DNA of 44,461 nucleotides from Pseudorhodobacter sp. (GTDB taxonomy: Bacteria; Pseudomonadota; Alphaproteobacteria; Rhodobacterales; Rhodobacteraceae): positions 1 through 44,461 of the forward strand of contig JAHEBX010000009.1 of NCBI GenBank assembly GCA_024642045.1. Direction: 5' to 3'. Shown here piece by piece: positions 10,353-19,262 of this stretch. The position numbers and the translations under genes are program-made. The notes below the pieces were generated by a model. That model was not told the origin of the DNA, made no database searches, and was given only the letters and a program-made list of their open reading frames with translations. Positions within the stretch are counted from its first letter, which is position 1. Every line of letters starts with the position of its first letter.

Positions 10353-11099
10353 CGCATTGCGGTTAAAGCGCAGTTTGCGCACCTCAAGCGCCTCGTGATA
10401 GCCAAGCTCGGCCATCAGGGCGCAAAAGGCATCATTGTTCTCGCGGTCAATCTCGACGAAAATCGTAGGCCTGCAACGCAAAAGCGTCTGACGCAGGCCT
10501 TCGACCACATCGATCTCCATGCCTTCAACGTCGATTTTCAGAAAGTCGATCTGCTGATCTGCCAGCAATTCGTCACCAGTCTTGATCTCGATATCGCCCA
10601 TACCCGCCTGCAAAGTACCGGCGCCCAAATTTTTGTCGGGCACTGACATGCCAAACCCGCCCGAGGCCTCGCGCCCGACGCCCAGGCCCAGATGCCGCAG
10701 ATCAACCCGATCGAGCAGGTTATTGATCAGCAGATTGGCGACGAGCAGCTCATATGCCTTCACATTCGGCTCAACCACAATGGATTTTGCCGCCTTGAGG
10801 CTCAGGAGCGCAAACAGCGTGTGATTGCCGATGTTTGTGCCCAGATCACAAAAGGTGTCGCCGGGTTTGATATAGGCGCGGATCGCCTCAAGCTCGTCGG
10901 GCTCATAGTATTTGCCCCGCCGGTGCTTGCGCTGGATGCGGTCATCGGGGTTGGAAAACGCGAATGTCACTTCGTGATCTGGCATCACCACGTGATTGGT
11001 CTGCACACCTTCGGGAAGTGCGAAGCTGGCAGGATCGTCGATCCATCCCTGAACATGCGGGGCAATCCGGGTGCGCGGTTTGCTGCTCGGTTTTTTCAT
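10335..11099 (-). CDS. FkbM-family SAM-dependent methyltransferase
   Basis: A 254-aa protein with the FkbM methyltransferase fold: the SAM-binding glycine loop FCDLGTNIGNHTLF (residues 83-96), acidic VVEPN at the end of strand 2, and the family signature LKIDVEGMEIDVVEGL (about residue 190). FkbM enzymes O-methylate sugars or polyketides, and in bacteria many modify surface polysaccharides. There is no signal or membrane segment. The first 40 residues are basic and variable. It ends in a triplicated repeat and lies 21 bp downstream of the LacI-family gene on the same strand. The acceptor is unknown. Confidence 0.88.
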   Translation of the reverse strand: MKKPSSKPRTRIAPHVQGWIDDPASFALPEGVQTNHVVMPDHEVTFAFSNPDDRIQRKHRRGKYYEPDELEAIRAYIKPGDTFCDLGTNIGNHTLFALLSLKAAKSIVVEPNVKAYELLVANLLINNLLDRVDLRHLGLGVGREASGGFGMSVPDKNLGAGTLQAGMGDIEIKTGDELLADQQIDFLKIDVEGMEIDVVEGLRQTLLRCRPTIFVEIDRENNDAFCALMAELGYHEALEVRKLRFNRNAIFTPA

Positions 11100-11120
11100 T
11101 TAAGGGCCGATCTTCTAGGG

Positions 11121-12152
11121 CTAGCCGCGAATGGTATCGCCGCGTTGCAGGGTCGGAAAGAGCTCAATAATGTCGCCGCCGATCACCCCGCCGTGGGTCT
11201 TGCCGGCAATGATCTCGGCGGCGCGGCGGCCAATTTCATGGCGGCAGGCGTCCATCGTCGCAAGACGGATGGGCAAGCCGTCCAACAGCTCTACCCCGTT
11301 AAAGCCCGCAAGCCCAATCTGACCTGGCACGTCGAGACCCTTGTGCAGGCAGTAAAGCAGTCCGCCCGCCCCGATCATATCATTGGAATAATACAGGAAA
11401 TCGACATTCGGACTGCGGGTCAGCACGGCTTCGGTCATCTCGCGACCCTTGAGCAGCGCCGAGCCGCCCGAGTAGAACTCGCGGTCAACCATGGCGAGGC
11501 CCGCTTTGGAAAGTGCGTCTTCAAAGCCTTCCAGCCGTTTGCGGGCGCGGTGGTCGTAGGGCATCATCGTACCCAGAAACGCAATATTGCGATATCCTGC
11601 GGCGATAATCGCCTCAGCCATTTGGCGCCCCGCACGACGATGTGAAATGCCAACGGCACTGTCAACAGGGGTGCCGTCAATATCCATGATCTCGACAATC
11701 GGAATACCCGCCTGCGCCATCATGGCCCGCGAGGCCTCTGTATGCTCCAACCCGGCGATGATTACGCCCGAGGGACGCCAGGACAACATCTCGTAGAGCA
11801 CGGATTCTTCTCGGTCGGGCTGGTAATTGGTAATGCCGACGACGGGTTGCAGGCCAGTGTCTTCCAGTGTTTCAGTGATGCCGGTCATCACTTCGGGAAA
11901 GACCATATTCGACATCGATGGAATAATCACGGCCACGAGATTGACCCGCTGCGAGGCCAAGGCTCCGGCGATCTTGTTGGGCACATAGCCCAGACGGCGC
12001 GCAGCCTCGAGCACGCGTTCGCGCGTGGTTCCCGAAACATCCCCCCGATTTCGCAGCACACGACTAACGGTCATTTCGCTGACACCCGAAGCCTCTGACA
12101 CATCACGAAGGGTCAGAGTGCGGCGCGGATCGGAAGTAGGAGGGGATGACAC
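11121..12152 (-). CDS. LacI-family transcriptional regulator (GntR/gluconate-like)
   Basis: A 343-aa repressor with an N-terminal helix-turn-helix and hinge, LTLRDVSEASGVSEMTVSRV (about residues 14-33). A periplasmic-binding-protein-like sugar-sensing domain follows from about residue 70. The overall feel, VSEMTVSRVLRNRGDVS, is closest to the gluconate repressor type, which binds sugar acids. It uses a GTG start at 12152, since an in-frame TAG lies just upstream and no ATG precedes the HTH. A LacI-type operator lies about 80 bp upstream, so it may repress itself. No sugar catabolism gene lies nearby, which is unusual, so its regulon must be elsewhere. Confidence 0.92.
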   Translation of the reverse strand: MSSPPTSDPRRTLTLRDVSEASGVSEMTVSRVLRNRGDVSGTTRERVLEAARRLGYVPNKIAGALASQRVNLVAVIIPSMSNMVFPEVMTGITETLEDTGLQPVVGITNYQPDREESVLYEMLSWRPSGVIIAGLEHTEASRAMMAQAGIPIVEIMDIDGTPVDSAVGISHRRAGRQMAEAIIAAGYRNIAFLGTMMPYDHRARKRLEGFEDALSKAGLAMVDREFYSGGSALLKGREMTEAVLTRSPNVDFLYYSNDMIGAGGLLYCLHKGLDVPGQIGLAGFNGVELLDGLPIRLATMDACRHEIGRRAAEIIAGKTHGGVIGGDIIELFPTLQRGDTIRG

Positions 12153-12230
12153 GTTGCGAGAGCCTATCTATTCGGTATTGCTTCACTGTTACCCCTAAAA
12201 CAGCGCTTGTCCAAGCCTTCTGTCTCGGAT

Positions 12231-12244
12231 ATGTTAGCGGTAAC
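12231..12244. promoter_or_regulatory. Candidate LacI/GntR-type operator
   Basis: ATGTTAGCGGTAAC contains the inverted repeat GTTA-n-CG-n-TAAC with the central CpG typical of LacI-family operators, and it resembles the gluconate repressor consensus ATGTTACCGGTAACAT. It lies about 80 bp upstream of the LacI gene start. A weaker, imperfect second site (TGTTACCCCTAAAACA, 12187-12202) lies between it and the gene. The link to that regulator is inferred from position and motif type. Confidence 0.55.
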
Positions 12245-12307
12245 GGCCTGACGGTCGACAAAATCCTGCGCGTCCTGCAAGCTCTCAACCCAGACGCGAC
12301 GGACCTA

Positions 12308-12340
12308 AGGGGGAGTGGTGGGCCAAAAGTCACTCCCCCT
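12308..12340. other. Strong hairpin between LacI gene and tRNA gene
   Basis: AGGGGGAGTG (12308-12317) pairs perfectly with CACTCCCCCT (12331-12340) across a 13-nt loop. The sequence after it on the plus strand is ACCCTTTCTTC, a weak pyrimidine run, so it could be a poor terminator. No gene ends into it on either strand. It might be the 3' end of an unannotated small RNA. Confidence 0.5.
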
Positions 12341-12370
12341 ACCCTTTCTTCGTGACGCGTTCCGCTCCAG

Positions 12371-12400
12371 TTGTTGCCGCCGCGCACTGCAGCGTATATG
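12371..12400 (+). promoter_or_regulatory. Candidate sigma-70 promoter of the tRNA-Arg gene
   Basis: TTGTTG (12371-12376) and TATATG (12395-12400) are spaced 18 bp, and the tRNA begins 20 bp after the -10 element. This fits a housekeeping promoter with a short 5' leader. Identified by eye only. Confidence 0.45.
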
Positions 12401-12420
12401 ACGAAGCAGAAGGAAAGAGT

Positions 12421-12717
12421 GTCTGCGTAGCTCAGCTGGATAGAGCACAGGATTCCTAGTTCAAAATTGGGCGTTGCGCTCGGAAACGGCGCAACGGATC
12501 TGCTCAAATTCGGGGAACGCTCTGGCGCGCTTGCGCCGTGCCAATCCCGAGCCAAGCCCCGAAAGGGGAAGGTGTAGAGACTGGATGGGCAGCACCTAAG
12601 GGCTGAAAGGTCTAGGGTGAAGGGACAGTCCAGACCACGAACGCCCTAAAGGCGGCGGCGAAAGCCGAAGTGGTATGAATCCTGGGGCCGTGGGTTCGAA
12701 TCCCGCCGCGGACACCA
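12421..12717 (+). tRNA. tRNA-Arg(CCU), interrupted by a group I intron
   Basis: Exons 12421-12457 and 12678-12717 join into a 77-nt tRNA with encoded CCA. The acceptor stem GTCTGCG pairs with CGCGGAC (one T-G pair). The D stem is GCTC/GAGC. The anticodon stem CAGGA pairs with TCCTG. The loop is TT-CCT-AA, giving anticodon CCU (reads AGG, arginine). The T arm GTGGG/CCCGC encloses TTCGAAT. The two halves are separated by a 220-nt intron placed straight after the third anticodon base. Without splicing the tRNA cannot fold its anticodon arm, so function depends on the intron. Introns in this same tRNA are known from alphaproteobacteria such as Agrobacterium. Confidence 0.96.
12458..12677 (+). ncRNA. 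Group I self-splicing intron, probably subgroup IC3, no ORF
   Basis: All core helices can be paired by eye. P1 is 12455-12461 with 12465-12471, placing the conserved U-G wobble (T57-G69 of this stretch) at the 5' splice site. P2 is 12472-12479/12489-12496 and P3 is 12500-12505/12587-12592. P4 is 12509-12514/12546-12551. P5 holds the GGCGC/GCGCC hairpin, and P6 holds CCCC-GAAA-GGGG. P7 is 12579-12583/12626-12630 and P8 is about 12593-12598/12613-12619. P9 is CCAC/GTGG with two inner hairpins. The intron ends in G, as expected. The strings AATCCCGAGCCAAG and GGTGTAGAGACTGGATGGG resemble the Q and R elements of the cyanobacterial tRNA-Leu intron. Too small to carry a homing endonuclease. Confidence 0.95.
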
Positions 12718-12778
12718 TTTCCTTCAATACTTTCTTGGCCGCAAATACATCCCTGCTAACGCACTCAGGCTTGCGCAA

Positions 12779-12800
12779 GACGGGGCGCGATGGCCCCGTC
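12779..12800 (+). terminator. Hairpin downstream of tRNA-Arg, possible terminator
   Basis: GACGGGGC (12779-12786) pairs perfectly with GCCCCGTC (12793-12800) around a 6-nt loop, 62 bp past the tRNA CCA end. No T-run follows, so intrinsic termination is uncertain; it may simply protect the 3' end of the precursor. Confidence 0.35.
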
Positions 12801-13059
12801 GTCGTTGGGTAGGACTGCGCCCAATTTTGAATTCCGGGTGAATATAGGCCCGCGTGCCACAAGATTTTTCCCGCGCAAGGCGATTCGCGCTTCGGTATTC
12901 TCAGCGACAGACTCTGAAAAGATGCCGGGGCTGCGGATGCCCTCAACCCAAATGAATCGGGCTCAGAACGGTTTAATCGGCGTTTTTCGGCTAAACGCCA
13001 CGAATTTGACAAAATTCTGCTGAAAGTTGGGCAGGTAGCGGCGGCAAGGAGAGGTTTCC

Positions 13060-13098
13060 GTTGTAAATACAACCTTAACGATAGTATCGTTACGGTTG
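13060..13098. promoter_or_regulatory. Adjacent palindromes, candidate operator and promoter
   Basis: A 17-bp perfect palindrome, TAACGATAGTATCGTTA (13076-13092), is flanked by CAACC and GGTTG. This makes a 29-bp inverted repeat (13070-13098) with a single mismatched pair besides the centre. A second palindrome, GTTGTAAATACAAC (13060-13073), overlaps its left edge. TTGTAA (13061) and TATCGT (13085) are spaced like a promoter, so a repressor dimer of TetR type could occlude it. The protein that binds is not in the window. Confidence 0.5.
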
Positions 13099-13298
13099 AA
13101 CGCGTGACCTCGATTGACGCTTCGTGTTTTTGAAAAGTGCTTCCGCCTTTGGCGCATTCCAGATGTTCAATCGCACCAAGGCCACAGGGACTTGGGTGCT
13201 AAACTCAACGACGACAGGCTCTGACAAGAATTGTCTTTAGCGCGCAAAACCTTGTAGCTTGAGACGCTTGGCTAGGAGCCACAAAGATAGGTGGCGAT

Positions 13299-13514
13299 AT
13301 GGTTTTCTGGACCTGCTTTACAGTCTATTTCTTGATCGCGGCGTTTGCCGTGTTCAGGTCCAGCCAAGAACAGAAGCGTCGCGGCGGCTTGCGCCCGATG
13401 CAAAGCGCTCTTTCGCTCTTGGCCTGCGCCGCATGGCCGCTAATGGTCGCTTTCGTACTGATTGCGACCCAGACCGAACGCAGCAACTTTGCAGGCGTCG
13501 AAGCGGAGCAATAG
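13299..13514 (+). CDS. Small putative membrane protein
   Basis: A 71-aa frame with two predicted membrane helices: FWTCFTVYFLIAAFAVF (residues 3-19) and LSLLACAAWPLMVAFVLIA (about residues 39-57). They are joined by a basic loop (RSSQEQKRRGG) that would sit in the cytoplasm by the positive-inside rule. AGGTGG lies 4 bp ahead of the ATG. I recognise no family. Real because of the ribosome site and clear membrane pattern, but the size leaves doubt. It stands alone between the tRNA region and the convergent gyrB. Confidence 0.5.
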   Translation: MVFWTCFTVYFLIAAFAVFRSSQEQKRRGGLRPMQSALSLLACAAWPLMVAFVLIATQTERSNFAGVEAEQ

Positions 13515-13711
13515 GCGCCGCGCACGGCTTTCAAGCCAGACTCCAAACCGACGACGGGGCTGTGCCCGGGTCTGATCAGGTGTTCTGTACTGTCAGGACC
13601 AATACACCCTTCAATCGCAACCTGATGCCCTAAATTTCGATCAGATTGTATGGCAAAACCGCCACGAATAAACGCGACGGGACATGCTCGTTTCAGTCAA
13701 AGAATCGGCTG

Positions 13712-16192
<2,481 letters not shown>

Positions 16193-16236
16193 TTATAGCT
16201 TTTCAAGGGGGGAATGTCACGCCTTGGACACAAGAT

Positions 16237-16863
16237 TTAGCGGTTTAGCGCCAAGATTGCCAAGCCAACGCCAATCAGCAGTATGCCCGAGATCAGGTTC
16301 AATCGACGCAGCGCCGCAGGTGAGGACAAGAGCGCGCGGGCGCGGTGCAAAAACAGGGCAAGACCCAGATTTCCAAGCATCGGGATCACGGCCGAAGTGG
16401 CAAGTATCAGCGTGATATCGATCGGATGCACACGCGACAGATCAAAGAATCCCGGCAACACACCCATGTAGAACAGAATCGCCTTGGGGTTGCCGATCAC
16501 CGCCGCGACGCCCACCAAAAAGCCCGCCCACATGCCAGGCCGGGTCATTCGGCTGTCAGTTGTCGGTCGTTCAGCGGGCTTTCGGATCAGCATTACGCCC
16601 ATCAGCATGAAAACTCCCGCTGCAATCCAGCGCAGCAGCGCCAGAAAGTCGCCATAGAGCGACAAGACCCACGACAGCCCAAAGATTGCGCAAAGCGGCC
16701 AAAGCAGATCGCCCAAGGCCACGCCCACCGCCAGCGGCCAGGCGGCCGAAAAGCCGCCCGATAATGCGCGCGCCGTCAGGGCCACCCAGACCGGCCCGGG
16801 AATAACCCAAAGCAGCGCCATCCCCCCCGCATAGAGAAGCAATTGATGCAGTGTGATGGTCAT
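16237..16863 (-). CDS. LysE/RhtB-family amino acid exporter
   Basis: A 208-aa integral membrane protein with about six helices. The N-terminal LLLYAGGMALLWVIPGPVWVA has the proline-glycine (PGP) signature of the LysE/RhtB translocators, followed by GGFSAAWPLAVGVALGDL. IGNPKAILFYMGVLPGFFDL (about residue 125) is another typical block. Such proteins export amino acids such as lysine, threonine or homoserine lactone by proton antiport; the substrate cannot be told. It overlaps the end of recF by 4 bp (ATGA), so it is co-translated with a DNA-repair gene, and lies 74 bp before gyrB. That position is unusual. Confidence 0.9.
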   Translation of the reverse strand: MTITLHQLLLYAGGMALLWVIPGPVWVALTARALSGGFSAAWPLAVGVALGDLLWPLCAIFGLSWVLSLYGDFLALLRWIAAGVFMLMGVMLIRKPAERPTTDSRMTRPGMWAGFLVGVAAVIGNPKAILFYMGVLPGFFDLSRVHPIDITLILATSAVIPMLGNLGLALFLHRARALLSSPAALRRLNLISGILLIGVGLAILALNR

Positions 16864-17969
16864 GTGTCTATCCTTGAACTGCCCGCCTCATCAGAGACGG
16901 TAAGCCGTTGCGCGCGATCGCCAAGATGGTCGAACAATGATGCTTCGGTTCCCGTCATCAAAGCCTGCACGCCCAGACGGCACAGCTCGTCATAAAGTGC
17001 TGCACGACGTGCCGGGTCAAGATGTGCCGCGACCTCATCCAGCAACAACACTGGTGCTGCCCCCAGCTCAGCATGAAGGGTGCGCGCATTGGCAAGGATC
17101 AAGCTGATCAGCAGCGCCTTTTGCTCGCCGGTTGAACATTGATCCGCAGGCGTATTCTTGGCCCGATAGATCGCGCGCAGATCGCTGCGGTGGGGACCGA
17201 TCAAGCTTCGCCCTGCCGCCATGTCGCGACGGCGGTTGGCCTCGAGGGCTTCAGCAAACTCTTCGACAGGCGGCTCCCCCTCGGGACCGGTCAGCGCAAG
17301 ATCGGCCTGCGGAAACACCGTTTCGGCCCCGTCTTGCGCCGCCGCAAGCCGGATCAAAGCGTTCCGACGGTTGGCGGTCAATACCTGCGCGCTTTCGACC
17401 ATCTGCGCCTCAAGAGCCCGATACCAATGCGGATCGCTGACCTGATCCTTCAACAAACGGTTGCGATCCCGCATCGCCTTTTCATAGCCCAGAACTGCCT
17501 CGGCATGATCGGGAGAAAACGAAAGGGTCATGCGGTCCAGAAACCGGCGGCGTCCCTCGGCGGCCTCGATCCACAGCCGGTCCATCGCAGGCACAAGCCA
17601 AAGCACGCGTGCAATCCGGCCCAACGCGGATTGTGGCACGACCTTCTGATCAATCCGCAGCGCGCGCGCCTCTCCCGCCTCAGCCCAGGTCTCGATGTGG
17701 TGGTCCGCGCCAAATCCCCTGATCTCCGCAGTGATTTTCCAACCCAGATTTTCCGGCTTTCGTGCCATTTCGACCAGAGCCGCCCGCCGCATCCCGCGCC
17801 CCGGCGACAACAGCGATACCGCCTCCAGAATGTTGGTTTTGCCGGCACCGTTGGCGCCGACAATCGCCACAGGCCGCCCATCAAAGATCACTCTCGCTGC
17901 GCGATGGCTGCGAAAATGCGACAGGTTCAGCGATGTGATGGCCAAGCCGCCCACGCCTTTCCCTTTCAT
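16860..17969 (-). CDS. recF: DNA replication/repair ATPase RecF
   Basis: A 369-aa SMC-like ATPase that loads RecA at single-strand gaps with RecO and RecR. Walker A is VGANGAGKTNILEAV (about residue 38). The ABC signature region is CSTGEQKALLISLILANAR, and Walker B is PVLLLDEVAAHLD (about residue 312). Length matches the family (about 360 aa). The ATG at 17969 has no good ribosome site; a nearby GTG six codons in, after AAAGGG, could be the real start. It lies downstream of dnaN on the same strand, with a perfect hairpin in the gap between. The standard dnaA-dnaN-recF order is kept. Confidence 0.96.
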   Translation of the reverse strand: MKGKGVGGLAITSLNLSHFRSHRAARVIFDGRPVAIVGANGAGKTNILEAVSLLSPGRGMRRAALVEMARKPENLGWKITAEIRGFGADHHIETWAEAGEARALRIDQKVVPQSALGRIARVLWLVPAMDRLWIEAAEGRRRFLDRMTLSFSPDHAEAVLGYEKAMRDRNRLLKDQVSDPHWYRALEAQMVESAQVLTANRRNALIRLAAAQDGAETVFPQADLALTGPEGEPPVEEFAEALEANRRRDMAAGRSLIGPHRSDLRAIYRAKNTPADQCSTGEQKALLISLILANARTLHAELGAAPVLLLDEVAAHLDPARRAALYDELCRLGVQALMTGTEASLFDHLGDRAQRLTVSDEAGSSRIDT

Positions 17970-17993
17970 ACTGGGATAAATATCCTCGGGGGT

Positions 17994-18013
17994 CCGGGGG
18001 GCGAGCCCCCCGG
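17994..18013. repeat. Perfect 9-bp GC hairpin between dnaN and recF
   Basis: CCGGGGGGC (17994-18002) pairs with GCCCCCCGG (18005-18013) around GA. There is no T-run on either strand, so it is not a standard terminator. It is preceded by AAATATCCTCGGGGGT, and the whole has the look of a dispersed intergenic motif; I recall similar strings in related genomes but cannot verify it. It could damp recF expression relative to dnaN. Confidence 0.8.
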
Positions 18014-18020
18014 CGCTCGC

Positions 18021-19139
18021 TTAGACGCGCATCGGCATGACGACATAGACGGCCGAGGTGTCGTTGCCCTCGCGCATCAGGGTCGGGTCCGCGGAAGAGT
18101 TGAAGAGGAACACCGCGTTCTCACGATCGACCTGGCTTGCGATTTCCAACAGATATTTCGCATTGAACCCGATCTCCAGATGCTCGTCGGCATAAGCCAC
18201 GGCAAGGGTTTCTTCTGCCGCCCCCGAATCCGGTGCATTGACGGAGAGCACAAGGCGGTCTTCATCGAGGCTCAGCTTGACGGCACGTGACCGCTCCGAA
18301 GACACGGTGGCCACACGGTCGACCGCTTTGGCAAATTCCGACGCATCCACTTCCAGACGCCGCGTGTTTCCAGTAGGGATCACGCGGGTATAATCTGGGA
18401 ACGTCCCGTCGATTACCTTAGACGTCAAGGTGATCTGCGGTGTGGCAAATCGCACCTTGGTTTCGGAAACCGAAACCGCAATCTGCGCGGAATCATCCTC
18501 AAGCAACTTTTTCAGTTCGTTAACCGTCTTGCGCGGCACGATCACGCCCGGCATGCCCTGAGCCCCCTCGGGCAGCGGTGCATCGATCCGCGCCAAGCGG
18601 TGGCCATCGGTCGCCACGCACCGCAGAACCGCGCCGACATCACCGGTCGAGATGTGCATATAGACGCCATTCAGATAGTAGCGCGTCTCTTCGGTCGAGA
18701 TTGCAAACTTCGCTTTGTCAAACAACCGGCGCAGCACGGGTGCGGGCGCGGCGAAGTTCGATGAATATTCAGAACTTGCCATCACTGGAAAGTCTTCTTT
18801 CGGCAGCGTGGCAAGGTGGAAGTTAGACCGCCCTGCTGCGATGGTCAGCCTGCCCGAAGCGGGATCGTCGCTCAGCGCGACCAAAGCGCCATCGGGAAGC
18901 TTGCGCACGATTTCATGCAGCATGACGGCCGAAACGGTGGTCGCTCCGGCGCGTTCAACCATCGCAGGCGCGCGATCGACGACCTCGATATCCAGATCGG
19001 TGGCGCGGAACGAGACAGTATCGCCCTCGGCCTCGATCAGCACATTGGCAAGGATCGGAATGGTATTACGACGCTCGACAACCGACTGGGCCTGCGAGAG
19101 CGCCTTCAAAAGGGTGCTGCGTTCGATGCTGATCTTCAT
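18021..19139 (-). CDS. dnaN: DNA polymerase III beta sliding clamp
   Basis: A 372-aa protein forming the dimeric ring that tethers the replicative polymerase to DNA. The N-terminal MKISIERSTLLKALSQAQSV, the NTIPILANVLIEA block and the C-terminal YVVMPMRV are hallmarks of bacterial beta. The three repeated clamp domains fill the length, and the last residues form part of the hydrophobic cleft that binds polymerase and loader peptides. It lies downstream of dnaA on the same strand with 123 bp between, and GGGGA precedes the ATG. Probably expressed both from dnaA and from its own promoter in that gap. Confidence 0.98.
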   Translation of the reverse strand: MKISIERSTLLKALSQAQSVVERRNTIPILANVLIEAEGDTVSFRATDLDIEVVDRAPAMVERAGATTVSAVMLHEIVRKLPDGALVALSDDPASGRLTIAAGRSNFHLATLPKEDFPVMASSEYSSNFAAPAPVLRRLFDKAKFAISTEETRYYLNGVYMHISTGDVGAVLRCVATDGHRLARIDAPLPEGAQGMPGVIVPRKTVNELKKLLEDDSAQIAVSVSETKVRFATPQITLTSKVIDGTFPDYTRVIPTGNTRRLEVDASEFAKAVDRVATVSSERSRAVKLSLDEDRLVLSVNAPDSGAAEETLAVAYADEHLEIGFNAKYLLEIASQVDRENAVFLFNSSADPTLMREGNDTSAVYVVMPMRV

Positions 19140-19234
19140 TTTCGTTCCCCTTGCCGACCCCCCTCAGCGGGGAGGTCGAAACTATCCGGTTTTGGCCGGT
19201 TCACAAGCATTTTCGGGACTTTGGGGTTGATTAA

Positions 19235-19252
19235 GCGGGCCGTCAAGCCCGC
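19235..19252 (-). terminator. Hairpin just after dnaA, possible attenuator
   Basis: GCGGGC (19235-19240) pairs with GCCCGC (19247-19252) 11 bp past the dnaA stop. On the minus strand it is followed by TTAATC, a weak run, so partial termination or attenuation ahead of dnaN is possible. Confidence 0.4.
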
Positions 19253-19262
19253 CTTGGCCCGC

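Larger units (their letters stand above)
12718..13298. other. Geneless 580-bp stretch downstream of the tRNA
   Basis: I see no convincing gene here. Short open frames lack ribosome sites and family likeness. It contains a perfect 8-bp hairpin at 12779-12800, an inverted copy of 14 bp of the intron at 12818-12831, and a 29-bp palindrome at 13070-13098. No repeat of the tRNA 3' end that would mark an integrated element is visible. It may be the relic of a lost gene. Confidence 0.6.

Noticed and set aside
12596-13072. A 158-aa minus-strand open frame across the tRNA and intron, reading GFEPTAPG
   Set aside because: The GFEP-type string is the well-known false translation of a tRNA T arm on the opposite strand. 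The frame runs over structured intron RNA and has no family likeness.
12718-13298. Integrated element with attachment site at the tRNA 3' end
   Set aside because: No integrase gene and no second copy of the tRNA 3' end occur in the window, so integration is not supported.
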